Positions 53,122-61,400 of a stretch of 64,000 nucleotides of DNA are shown here, in pieces; the first letter of the stretch is position 1; each line of letters starts with the position of its first letter. The stretch spans positions 682,001 through 746,000 of the forward strand of contig CAYWQB010000001.1 in the NCBI GenBank assembly GCA_964460785.1, given 5' to 3'. The translations under genes and the position numbers were made by a program. The notes under the pieces were generated by a model. It was not told the DNA's origin and made no database searches. It was given only the letters and a program-made list of their open reading frames with translations. Source of the stretch: CAYWQB01 sp964460785. GTDB taxonomy: Bacteria > Chlamydiota > Chlamydiia > Chlamydiales > CAYWQB01.

Positions 53122-53751
53122 CTAGGTGCAAAGAGGTTGTTCTGCATGTTGAACCTCCAGTTGTATTGCCTGCAGCCAGTAAGCAAAAAGGCTCTCTTCC
53201 ATTGCACAAGCTTCTTCTCCCCAGCCTAGGATTTCCTTCTCTGTCATTTCTTCCTGAATCTCTTTCAAGTGATGAGCTTCATCCCGAATGATCCCATTGA
53301 TAGAAATCGGCACTCCGCGGTCCTCAAGAAGCGATTGATAAATAGGGTAAAGGACCTCCGCTCGCACTTCAATTGCATAAGTAACAAGCAGGTATGCATA
53401 CTCCTTTAACAGGTCTCCATAAACACCTTTTTCAAAGAGCAGCCAACGAGATATTTTAGCATTTAGCCGATATAAGTAATGTCTTGTTCGATACCCACCC
53501 AAAAGCTCCTTAGCACGATACCTAGATAAGGAAGGTGGATAAACTTTTTCTATTTGAGACTTAAAAAAGTATGCATGCCGGAACTCTTCAGCTGCATGCT
53601 TAAGAACCTCCTTAGGGACAAGTGTGGGGTGCTCGCATGCTGCAATCAAGCGAGCTCCACAGTTCTCCATATAAGAAAGGGTATTCAACCATTTTGCATG
53701 TAGTAAATCATGAGAAAGAACGGCTTCTAAAACTTGCGTAACCTTATTCAT
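53122..53751 (-). CDS. Ferritin-like diiron protein in the biotin operon
   Basis: A 209-residue, mostly helical protein with a complete diiron carboxylate pattern across four helices: Glu29 (SYMENCGARL), Glu56-x2-His59 (AEEFRHAYFF), Glu128 (YAIEVRAEVLY) and Glu158-x2-His161 (RDEAHHLKEI). This is the ferritin-like oxidase/oxygenase arrangement; no signal peptide. GGAGG lies 6 bases before the ATG at 53751, which overlaps the bioA stop by 8 bases, and the hydrolase gene follows at 17 bases. Not a known biotin enzyme and not CADD by eye. In Bacillus, the P450 BioI oxidatively cleaves acyl-ACP to pimeloyl-ACP; a similar oxygen-dependent job is a hypothesis. Confidence 0.75.
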   Translation of the reverse strand: MNKVTQVLEAVLSHDLLHAKWLNTLSYMENCGARLIAACEHPTLVPKEVLKHAAEEFRHAYFFKSQIEKVYPPSLSRYRAKELLGGYRTRHYLYRLNAKISRWLLFEKGVYGDLLKEYAYLLVTYAIEVRAEVLYPIYQSLLEDRGVPISINGIIRDEAHHLKEIQEEMTEKEILGWGEEACAMEESLFAYWLQAIQLEVQHAEQPLCT

Positions 53752-55057
53752 ACGCTTCCTCCAAAGTCTGCTCGATCGCTTGATAGACCTTATACAACTG
53801 CTTGCGTGTAATGCAAAATGGAGGAAGCACATAGACAGTATTTCCAATAGGACGCATCAGAATATCTTGAGACAAAAAGTGCTGCTCGAGCTGATTGCGC
53901 AAGGAGTTATAGTACGAGCTCTTTTCTGTAGTTGCATACTCTAAAACAAGAAGAGTCCCCATCACTTGGGCTCTAGACAACTTAGGGCTTTTCTTCCACT
54001 TTTCTAGAAATTCAATATGGCTCTTTTCTATCCACTCTCTTTGCCTATAGCTCTCTTGGGTCTTTAAACGTTCAATCGTTGCAATAGCTGCTGCACAGCC
54101 TAGAGGATTCCCACAATAGGTATGCCCATGCAAGAAAGCTTTTGCTCGATCTGTGTCTACAAAACGCTCATATAAATCTTTTTTACAAACAGTGGCCGCC
54201 AAGGGTAAAAACCCTCCTGTCATCGACTTAGCCAAGCAAATCATGTCTGGGCTATTTTCTAAAAAATCTATCGCAAAGTTCAATCCTAGCCGCCCAAACC
54301 CTGTCATCACTTCATCTGCTATCGTTAGCACATTATATTCTTTACAAAGTGACAAAAGGCGATCAAGCCCCTGAGCACTATGAACGCGCATTCCTGCAGC
54401 CCCTTGAACAAGGGGTTCAAAAATAAAACAAGCATAAGATCCTTCTGCAAGCAAGGACTCCAATTGACGATAAGATTGCTCTTCAGATCCTTCTATAGGA
54501 GGGTCTATAAACTCTACATCAAACAACGCATGTTGAAAGGGCCCTGAAAAAAGAGACCGCTCAGAAGCAGACATCGCTCCAAAAGTTTCTCCATGATAGC
54601 CATTCTTAAAGGCTACAACCTTCTTTCTTTTTGTTTGAGGGTCTTGGTTATACCAATATTGCAGTGCAATCTTTAGTGCAGTTTCTGTTGCTGTTGACCC
54701 ATTATCTGAATAAAAGACCTTAGAATAGCCTATTGGCAGGATTTCTAGTAGCAAGTCAGCCAATTGCATTGCGGGTTCATGAACAAACCCAGCCAACATC
54801 ACATGCTCTAAACGTTCGAGCTGCTGTTGGATCTTTTCTATAGTATGTGCATCTCGGTGGCCATGTAAGGTTACCCACCATGAAGAGATAGCATCTATGA
54901 TCTCTCGCCCATCTTTCGTATATAGGCAAGCTCCCTCTGCGTGCTCAACACAGAGAGCTTCTTGCGCATCCCCTGCTTGTGTATAGGGGTGCCATATCGA
55001 TGATTGCTGCTCTGCAATCAAAGCAGTAGCTTTTTCCAAAAGGGCTGTTCTCTCCAT
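53744..55057 (-). CDS. bioA: Adenosylmethionine-8-amino-7-oxononanoate aminotransferase
   Basis: A 437-residue class III aminotransferase. The N-terminal SIWHPYTQ and SSWWVTLHGHRDAHT motifs are specific to BioA; HGHTYCGNPLGCAAA and the PLP lysine in CLAKSMTGGFLP (near 274) follow. It converts KAPA to DAPA with SAM as amino donor, the second of the common four steps. The ATG overlaps the last 40 bases of bioD; GAGG is 11 bases upstream. Third gene of the operon. The C-terminus reads through to the ATG of the diiron gene. Confidence 0.95.
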   Translation of the reverse strand: MERTALLEKATALIAEQQSSIWHPYTQAGDAQEALCVEHAEGACLYTKDGREIIDAISSWWVTLHGHRDAHTIEKIQQQLERLEHVMLAGFVHEPAMQLADLLLEILPIGYSKVFYSDNGSTATETALKIALQYWYNQDPQTKRKKVVAFKNGYHGETFGAMSASERSLFSGPFQHALFDVEFIDPPIEGSEEQSYRQLESLLAEGSYACFIFEPLVQGAAGMRVHSAQGLDRLLSLCKEYNVLTIADEVMTGFGRLGLNFAIDFLENSPDMICLAKSMTGGFLPLAATVCKKDLYERFVDTDRAKAFLHGHTYCGNPLGCAAAIATIERLKTQESYRQREWIEKSHIEFLEKWKKSPKLSRAQVMGTLLVLEYATTEKSSYYNSLRNQLEQHFLSQDILMRPIGNTVYVLPPFCITRKQLYKVYQAIEQTLEEAYE

Positions 55058-55653
55058 AACTTTTGGTACCTCTCAATCGTTTTTTGAGTAATTTTTTCTT
55101 CTTGATCTAGTCTCCCTACAATAGGAACACCGGTATAGTCACTGATATACTTCTCGGTGGAAGGTGTTTCAGGACCATTAAAGACTAAGCCTAGCAAATG
55201 TAGATTGCGCGCACGCATTGCTTCGATCGATAGGAGTGTGTGATTAATACTCCCTAGATAATTCTTCGAGACTAAAATCCATCCAGCATCAAGGTCTTTT
55301 AAGCAATCAACCAGTAGCTCTTGTTGATTAAGTGGCACCAAAAGTCCCCCTGCCATCTCAATCACTAAACTATTCTCCGTTTGAGGAATCTGCACCTCAT
55401 CAGCAGATAACTCTATCTTCTCTAAAGTGGCTGCTAAATGAGGAGAAGTGGCTGCTTGTAAGTTATATGCCTCTGGATACTGTGTTGATGCCACATGCGT
55501 ACACAAGTGAGTAACCTCTACTGTATCCCTATTGCTAAAAGGGCCACAGCTTACGGGTTTCCAGTAGTCGGCCTTTAAAAGGTGAACGAGAATAGAAGAA
55601 ACAACTGTCTTACCGACTTCTGTTCCTATCCCTGCAACAATCAACGTTTGCAT
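55018..55653 (-). CDS. bioD: Dethiobiotin synthetase
   Basis: A 211-residue P-loop enzyme: GIGTEVGKTVVSSILVHLL (nucleotide loop), YWKPVSCGP (catalytic Lys) and VIEMAGGLLVPLNQQELLVDCL. It closes the ureido ring of biotin using ATP and CO2. The gene begins 2 bases after the stop of the bioB-bioF fusion and overlaps bioA by 40 bases, so the operon is very compact. Length is a little under the usual 220-230. Confidence 0.93.
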   Translation of the reverse strand: MQTLIVAGIGTEVGKTVVSSILVHLLKADYWKPVSCGPFSNRDTVEVTHLCTHVASTQYPEAYNLQAATSPHLAATLEKIELSADEVQIPQTENSLVIEMAGGLLVPLNQQELLVDCLKDLDAGWILVSKNYLGSINHTLLSIEAMRARNLHLLGLVFNGPETPSTEKYISDYTGVPIVGRLDQEEKITQKTIERYQKLWREQPFWKKLLL

Positions 55654-55655
55654 CG

Positions 55656-57776
55656 CTAAGCAATCAATAAATGCTGTTCATTTTGGGATAGAAAGTTCAA
55701 AAACAGCTCAACCTCTTCCACAGTATTAAAAGCGTGAAGACAAACCCTTAAGCTCTCCTGTCCTCTCCGAACAGTCGGAGGTTTAATTGCTCGAATATCC
55801 ACCTTTCTTTTTAACAGCTCCAAAGACAATAAATCTGCCTCTTTTGCACTTGCGACAGGCAAAGACTGAATGGGCGTGTTGGTTGTACGAATCGGGAGAC
55901 CTTTTTCAGCAACGCCAGATTTAAAAGCAGCAAGAATGGATTGCAGATTTGCCCTTTCAACGTTTGAGTTTCTTAGATGCTCATAGACTTTCATAATTGA
56001 AACGTAGCTACGCAATGGAAAAGCTGTTGTATAGATAAAGGGTTTAGAGAAGTTCACTAAAAACTCTTTCAAAGTTTGGCTACCTACAACTGCAGCTCCA
56101 TGTATCCCTAAAGCTTTTCCAAAAGTATGTATACGTGCAAACACTCGATCTTCAAGCCCAAGGCTTGCTACAAGGCCTTCTCCTTTAGCTCCTAGCACTC
56201 CTGTACTGTGTGCTTCATCGACAATTAAATAAGCTGCGTATTTTTCAATGATCTGTGTAATCTCTACAAGAGGAGCAAGATCACCACTCATAGAGTATAA
56301 GGCTTCCACACACACAAACACGCGCTTGCTCGATTTTTTTGCTTTCTTGATTTGCATCTCTAAATGATCTAGATCATTGTGTTTAAAGAGAAATGCCTTC
56401 GATCCACTCAAGCTTACCCCTTCCCATGTTGAGGCATGTACCTGAGCATCTATAACGATGGCATCCTCTTTACTTGAGATACAAGAAAGCAAGCCAATAT
56501 TTGCGACATAACCTGAACTATAGATCAAGCTAGCAGGGGCTTTATGAAAGCTTGCGACTTCCTCTTCAACATACTCTGCGTAGGCGCTATTTCCTGTAAG
56601 GAGTCGTGAACCTGTAGCTCCCACATAGGGACGAATCCCTGGTTCTTGAATGAGGGAGGCATACTCCTGATCAATACTCTGATTTAATTCATGAGAGCGT
56701 GCAAGACCTAAATAGTCATTGGAAGTTAGATCAATCAGATCCGGTTCTATGTGTCTTAAGCTTCTTTTTAAACCTTGCTCTTCTCGCTTTTGCAAAGCTT
56801 TTTTCATGAATTGTTCATCCATAGAAGAAGAGGCTTTTCGAGGTTCAAGCTGCAGAGCTTGAAGGAGTTCTTCATCTTCATCTATCTTTTTATTCGGAGC
56901 TGTTAACAGCTTTTCCCCAACAAAAATCGAGTTTGCTCCAGCCAAAAAACAGAGAGCTTGCTCTGTCTGTGACATTTTTTCTCTTCCTGCTGCGATACGT
57001 AATATGGAAGCAGGCATAGCAATGCGACAAATCGCAATCATCCGGATAAGTTCCCATATGGTTGCTATTGGTTGCTTTTCTAATGGTGTTCCAGGAATGG
57101 CGATTAATCGGTTAATTGGTACGGATTCTGGATGAGGCGCAAAAGAGGAAAGGGTTTGAATAAGCCGCAAGCGGTCCTCTTTTGACTCTCCAAGGCCAAT
57201 AATCCCTCCACAGCAGACGGTGAGATTTGCAGAACGCACGGCTCCCAATGTTTTCAACCGATCGGTATAGCTCCGTGTCGAAATCACCTTGTCATAATAC
57301 CGATCTGATGTATCAAGGTTATGATTATACGCATATAACCCTGCTTCTTTTAACTTCTTGGCCTGCTCATCCGTCAGCATACCAAGTGTACAGCATGCCT
57401 CAAGCCCTTCACGACTAATCATCCGAATCATTTCAAGAATCGTTTCAAACTGCTTGCTATCTCTAGCTTTTCGCCATGCAGCTCCAAGACATATTCTGGA
57501 AGCCCCTTTTGCTTTTGCTTCTACAATACGCTGAGAAACTTCCTCTATAGTCATCATTGGAGAGGGCTTGACAGATGTTTGATACCTCGAAGATTGGGCG
57601 CAATACTTACAATCTTCGCTACACCCCCCAGTCTTCACCGAAACGAGGTGACAAAGTTGGATCTCTTTTGAATTATGATAAGCTCTATGAACAGATGCTG
57701 ATTGAAAGACAAGTTCCAAAAGAGGCATTTCATATAGAGCTTCAAGTTCACTCATTGCCCAATCATTTCTAAGCAT
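55656..57776 (-). CDS. bioB-bioF: Biotin synthase fused to 8-amino-7-oxononanoate synthase (BioB-BioF)
   Basis: One uninterrupted 706-codon frame. Residues 1 to about 315 are BioB: the radical-SAM cluster Cys52, Cys56, Cys59 (GGCSEDCKYCAQS), MMTIEEVSQRI, CTLGMLTDEQAKKLKEAG, NHNLDTSDRYY, CCGGIIGLGESKEDRL, PINRLIAIPGTPL. Residues from about 319 (MDEQFMKKAL) are BioF: LIDLTSNDYLGLARS, GSRLLTGN, DAQVHASTWEG, DEAHSTGVLG and the PLP lysine in THTFGKALGIHG (near 553). BioF performs the first common step and BioB the last, so the fusion is not of consecutive steps. AAGGAGG lies 4 bases before the ATG. First gene of the operon; no riboswitch or BirA-type operator is evident in the 46-base leader. Confidence 0.93.
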   Translation of the reverse strand: MLRNDWAMSELEALYEMPLLELVFQSASVHRAYHNSKEIQLCHLVSVKTGGCSEDCKYCAQSSRYQTSVKPSPMMTIEEVSQRIVEAKAKGASRICLGAAWRKARDSKQFETILEMIRMISREGLEACCTLGMLTDEQAKKLKEAGLYAYNHNLDTSDRYYDKVISTRSYTDRLKTLGAVRSANLTVCCGGIIGLGESKEDRLRLIQTLSSFAPHPESVPINRLIAIPGTPLEKQPIATIWELIRMIAICRIAMPASILRIAAGREKMSQTEQALCFLAGANSIFVGEKLLTAPNKKIDEDEELLQALQLEPRKASSSMDEQFMKKALQKREEQGLKRSLRHIEPDLIDLTSNDYLGLARSHELNQSIDQEYASLIQEPGIRPYVGATGSRLLTGNSAYAEYVEEEVASFHKAPASLIYSSGYVANIGLLSCISSKEDAIVIDAQVHASTWEGVSLSGSKAFLFKHNDLDHLEMQIKKAKKSSKRVFVCVEALYSMSGDLAPLVEITQIIEKYAAYLIVDEAHSTGVLGAKGEGLVASLGLEDRVFARIHTFGKALGIHGAAVVGSQTLKEFLVNFSKPFIYTTAFPLRSYVSIMKVYEHLRNSNVERANLQSILAAFKSGVAEKGLPIRTTNTPIQSLPVASAKEADLLSLELLKRKVDIRAIKPPTVRRGQESLRVCLHAFNTVEEVELFLNFLSQNEQHLLIA

Positions 57777-57822
57777 AAGACCTCCTTCTAAGCTAGGTCT
57801 TTACAGAGCTGTAAGATGACTC

Positions 57823-58428
57823 TTATACCTTCAGTAAGCGCTTCTCCATCGCTTCACTAGACTGCATAAGGTCTCTCATTGGCAGGTCTGTAGGGTATTG
57901 TGTTTTTAAGTAATACTTCATGGCATCATGGATCCACTCCGGGCCCTTAATCTCTTTTTGAGACAGCCCTTTTTTCCAATCTAAAAGCCACATTGCTCCC
58001 TCTGCGGGAGAGCTGACCATCACATCACTCAGTCCTTGAATAAATGGATGGATCCACTCATCGACTTCTTTATTTAAAACAATTGCAGATGAGCGGTGAT
58101 AGTGCGTGTCTAAAGGGGAGAGTGTGATCACAGGGATGCGGTTCATTTTTGCCCACATCATTTCTGAGCCAACTCCAAGCCCTCTGCGATCTCGAGCATC
58201 AACAAAGACAGCATCAGCAGAGAAAACTTGCAGCATATCACGCCCAAAGACGGAGTGCTGATCGGATAGATCATCGGAACGAATAGCTGGATTTAGTAGG
58301 TGGATAGTATGGGGAAAGAAAGCTTGCTCGATCTGTTCTAAATCTTCAGGAGACCAGTAACTTTCATCTGAAGGCTCATGGGTTTTTTGGATTTTCCCCG
58401 CTAAATAGATAGCCGTTTCGTACTGCAT
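57823..58428 (-). CDS. Nucleoside 2-deoxyribosyltransferase-like protein
   Basis: A 201-residue protein with the fold pattern of nucleoside 2-deoxyribosyltransferases: YLAGKIQKTHEP at the N-terminus, then VFGRDMLQVFSADAVFVDARDRRGLGVGSEMMWA, in which Asp and Glu match the nucleotide-handling residues of the family, then RIPVITLSPLD. Such enzymes swap or hydrolyse nucleobases of (deoxy)nucleotides, sometimes in phage defence or clean-up. The ATG at 58428 uses GGAGG, 5 bases upstream. That GGAGG is buried in a perfect 8-bp hairpin (58434-58454). It is the gene upstream of the biotin operon on the same strand. Confidence 0.7.
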   Translation of the reverse strand: MQYETAIYLAGKIQKTHEPSDESYWSPEDLEQIEQAFFPHTIHLLNPAIRSDDLSDQHSVFGRDMLQVFSADAVFVDARDRRGLGVGSEMMWAKMNRIPVITLSPLDTHYHRSSAIVLNKEVDEWIHPFIQGLSDVMVSSPAEGAMWLLDWKKGLSQKEIKGPEWIHDAMKYYLKTQYPTDLPMRDLMQSSEAMEKRLLKV

Positions 58429-58433
58429 AGCAT

Positions 58434-58454
58434 CCTCCAATCATCAATTGGAGG
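58434..58454 (-). promoter_or_regulatory. Hairpin hiding the ribosome binding site of the 57823-58428 gene
   Basis: A perfect 8-bp inverted repeat (CCTCCAAT / ATTGGAGG) with a 5-base loop. On the minus strand, the 3' arm contains the GGAGG used by the ATG at 58428, so the folded leader would block initiation. Confidence 0.5.
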
Positions 58455-58516
58455 AGGAAGATAGTCGAGAAAGAGAGCTTATTGCAAGAACAAACCTACT
58501 GCTATAAGACCTCTAT

Positions 58517-59227
58517 CTAGCTGATTTTTTGATTTTTATGCTGATCAAGCAAGTCTCTTAGAGCCCTTTCAAGATTTTCATTCGTCCCTTGCAAAGCTTT
58601 AAGAAGCTTCTCTCCCCAACTATAGTATGCATCTACTTTTTCCGTTGACCAGCTAGGAGGAGGAGTCTCTAAATCACGCACATTGTATAGGCGATCCGCC
58701 AGCTTAACAAGCTTTGCCTCATGAGACATATGGGGAGCATGCTCTACTTGTCTTAGCTTATTTTCTTCCCCAGAAAGAGAGGGATCATTTGTCACCTCTT
58801 GGACTATAGATAGTACAGAGGCTCCAAAAAAATCGCAGACCTCCCCTTCTGTTGCATCTGTATCCTCAAGAGTATCATGCAAAAGAGCTGCAGCCAATAC
58901 AGAGACTTTATCTACTTGTCCAGTACTCCAAAGCAGGTCTGCTACACCAATTGGATGGATGATATAAGGAGTTTTTTCTGCATCTTTTCTCGTCTGGCCT
59001 GCATGTTTCTGGGCTGCATAGCGAACTGCAAGAATCAACTTCTTGATATCCCATGCTTGGTTTTGATTCTTTGCATACTCACACCACTGAGCCACCAGTT
59101 GGTCATATGCCTTAAGAATTTTAGGATGGGACCCACTATATCTCTCTAACTCTTCACGAGCTTCATTTAGCTCTACACACAAAGATGCATCCAAGATACA
59201 AGGGATTTTTTCACTAATTGCAGTCAT
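58517..59227 (-). CDS. MESH1-like HD-domain hydrolase ((p)ppGpp hydrolase-like)
   Basis: A 236-residue protein with an HD domain of the RelA/SpoT hydrolase/MESH1 kind: LILAVRYAAQKHAGQTRKD, TPYIIHPIGVADLL, ALLHDTLEDTDATEGEV and VKLADRLYNVRDLETPP. There is no synthetase or TGS domain; the domain stands alone after a helical N-terminal extension of about 55 residues. Such proteins split (p)ppGpp, or in animals NADPH, releasing phosphate. Chlamydiaceae are, as far as I know, without RelA/SpoT. The ATG at 59227 has AGAGG 7 bases upstream. 89 bases upstream of the deoxyribosyltransferase-like gene. Confidence 0.82.
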   Translation of the reverse strand: MTAISEKIPCILDASLCVELNEAREELERYSGSHPKILKAYDQLVAQWCEYAKNQNQAWDIKKLILAVRYAAQKHAGQTRKDAEKTPYIIHPIGVADLLWSTGQVDKVSVLAAALLHDTLEDTDATEGEVCDFFGASVLSIVQEVTNDPSLSGEENKLRQVEHAPHMSHEAKLVKLADRLYNVRDLETPPPSWSTEKVDAYYSWGEKLLKALQGTNENLERALRDLLDQHKNQKIS

Positions 59228-59300
59228 TGCATGTCCTCTCAAAAGATCAAGGTCATCAATCCTATCATAAAGAATAAATCAAGAAAACAACAATCAAAAA

Positions 59301-61328
59301 TTAATGAGAGATCTTCCCCTTTGCTCTTTCAATCACACTACTTTCTGCAGGGTGATACTCCCCATTCAAGTGCTGGGATAAAAAGGCCTCAGCTTGATTT
59401 AGGTACATAATCTTATTTGCAAAATTCGCGAACCGATGCCCCTCATTCGAAAACAAAAGATAGGTCACATCCTTTTTATGAGCCTTCATACTCTCAAAAA
59501 TTTGCTGGGATTCACTCTCTACAACAACATGGTCATTTTGCCCATGCACCAAAAGTAGTGGAGCTTGGATTTGATCAACGAAAAACAAAGGAGAGCTTGC
59601 TACTAAAGCTTTTGCCCCCTCTTCATCTGTGGGGTCTCCTCCCATGCTTTTAATAAAAGCCTGTTTAGTAAAAAGCATCACACGATCAGATAAGGAAGAC
59701 TCTGTCCACTCCCAAAACTCAGGCACACTATTAAGTACCGACTTTAAATTAGATGGCGCACATATGGCTACACCGCAAGTAAAATAATCCGGAGTGAATG
59801 CCAATGCAGCTAGGGTCTCATAGCCTCCATAGCTACCACCGAAAATAGCCAGCTTTCCTCTATCTGTGAGCCCTTGTTCAATACATGCTTCGACTGCATC
59901 AATCACATCAAGGTGAGCTTTTTTTCCCCACTCGCCATTACCCGCATTGACAAACTCCTTCCCAAACCCTGCAGACAGTCGGAAGTTAACACTAAGAGCA
60001 ATGTAACCACAACTTGCAAGCCATTGATGATCTGCATCAAATACAAATCGATTGCGTGCTTTGAAGGGCCCTCCATGAGGAGTCACAACAAGAGGAAGGG
60101 GAGAGTCAAGAACCCCTCCCTTATCATAAGCTTTTGGCAGCGTGTAGTAGCAAACAAGCTCCTTTCCATCTCTTGCATGGACTACAAGCTCGTACATCTT
60201 AGAATAACAATCACCAGTTGCATCCTGTGAAGAGAAAAGTTGCTTTAGTGTGGAATGTTCTCTGTCATATAACCAAAAGCACGTTCCTTTATCAGGGATG
60301 CTATTTGATACAATCCAATAGCTCCCACACTGCGTTTGACTCACCAAGCTAAAGTTATGCCCAATCTTCTGTACAAGGAAGTAAAGGTCTTTTTCAGCGA
60401 CAGGCTCTAAACTATGCCACTTTTTCTGCGTATGATAAGTGGCATATGCTTTAGGGCTCTGATCATAAAAGAGCACATCGTCCACATCACATGCCTCTTC
60501 CCCGCCCAGAACCACCTCTTGGAAAGGAAAGGTTGTACTTTTTTCTGTTAACTGACTTGTATTAGAATAACGACTGTCTAAAAAGTAAACTGTTTGCTTG
60601 CTCGCATTATATGAAAGAAGCTCCACCTGAAAAGACTCTTCAGCAGTAAAAGTAAGAAAGAGCTGGTCATCTTTTAAGAAGACAGACCAAGACCCATCAG
60701 GGTTCACTTTCACTTTTAGGATTAACTCTAGATCATCACTAAAAAGAAACTTGGCATATGAATCATTTTCAAGAATCAAAGAGAGCTGCCCCGAATCAAG
60801 GTCTAACTTGTACAGATCATGAAAATGAGGATTTCTATTATTTAATCCAATAATCGCTTGGTTTTGCTTAGGACTTAGGTGAATAAGTTTCACCGTTGAC
60901 TCTGGAAACTTTTGCGTGTAGGCGTACTGTTCTTTCGATGCAATATCAAAACCATGTAAGTGGAGCCTACCCGTTCCCTCCTCATCTTTAACAAGCACAA
61001 CCTTCTTACTATCTGCAGACCAATAAAACTGTATAATTTCCGGGCTTTCAAAAAAGCTGACCTGCTCTTCAGCAGTAGGCTCTCCTTCCGCAGAGAGTAT
61101 AAAAAGGTTTGCTATACCTAAATGATCAGCCCCAACTTTTGCGATCTTTGTTCCATCAGGGCTAATTTTTGCTGAAATAATGTTTGGGGTCGCATAAAGA
61201 GCCTCTTTCGTAACTTTACGATCAGCAACTAAGGTATCTGCAAACATATTGATATCCCCATATAAAAGTGCAATCAGGCAAGCAATGTATCTTGCTATTG
61301 ATTTGATAGAAAGGCCAACCAAGCTCAT
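59301..61328 (-). CDS. S9-family serine peptidase (acylaminoacyl/prolyl oligopeptidase type)
   Basis: A 675-residue two-domain peptidase. A probable signal segment (IARYIACLIALLYG) begins it, then a beta-propeller of WD-like repeats (for example QFYWSADSKKVVLVKDEEG) to about residue 390, then an alpha/beta hydrolase domain with PLPLVVTPHGGP, the nucleophile FGGSYGGYETLAAL (Ser near 497), Asp in LLLVHGQNDHVV and His in NEGHRFAN. It removes or cuts short peptides. A later ATG (28 codons on) with GGGG upstream would remove the signal, so export is uncertain. Confidence 0.88.
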   Translation of the reverse strand: MSLVGLSIKSIARYIACLIALLYGDINMFADTLVADRKVTKEALYATPNIISAKISPDGTKIAKVGADHLGIANLFILSAEGEPTAEEQVSFFESPEIIQFYWSADSKKVVLVKDEEGTGRLHLHGFDIASKEQYAYTQKFPESTVKLIHLSPKQNQAIIGLNNRNPHFHDLYKLDLDSGQLSLILENDSYAKFLFSDDLELILKVKVNPDGSWSVFLKDDQLFLTFTAEESFQVELLSYNASKQTVYFLDSRYSNTSQLTEKSTTFPFQEVVLGGEEACDVDDVLFYDQSPKAYATYHTQKKWHSLEPVAEKDLYFLVQKIGHNFSLVSQTQCGSYWIVSNSIPDKGTCFWLYDREHSTLKQLFSSQDATGDCYSKMYELVVHARDGKELVCYYTLPKAYDKGGVLDSPLPLVVTPHGGPFKARNRFVFDADHQWLASCGYIALSVNFRLSAGFGKEFVNAGNGEWGKKAHLDVIDAVEACIEQGLTDRGKLAIFGGSYGGYETLAALAFTPDYFTCGVAICAPSNLKSVLNSVPEFWEWTESSLSDRVMLFTKQAFIKSMGGDPTDEEGAKALVASSPLFFVDQIQAPLLLVHGQNDHVVVESESQQIFESMKAHKKDVTYLLFSNEGHRFANFANKIMYLNQAEAFLSQHLNGEYHPAESSVIERAKGKISH

Positions 61329-61400
61329 ATAATCTAAAAATCCTCTACAAAAGTATCTAATTTTTAATAGATTACAAAAAATCCGTCACCCTTTTTATCG

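Noticed and set aside
57777..57822. Biotin operator or riboswitch ahead of the bioB-bioF fusion
   Set aside because: Only 46 bases separate it from the upstream gene, and I see no BirA-type inverted repeat or aptamer fold.
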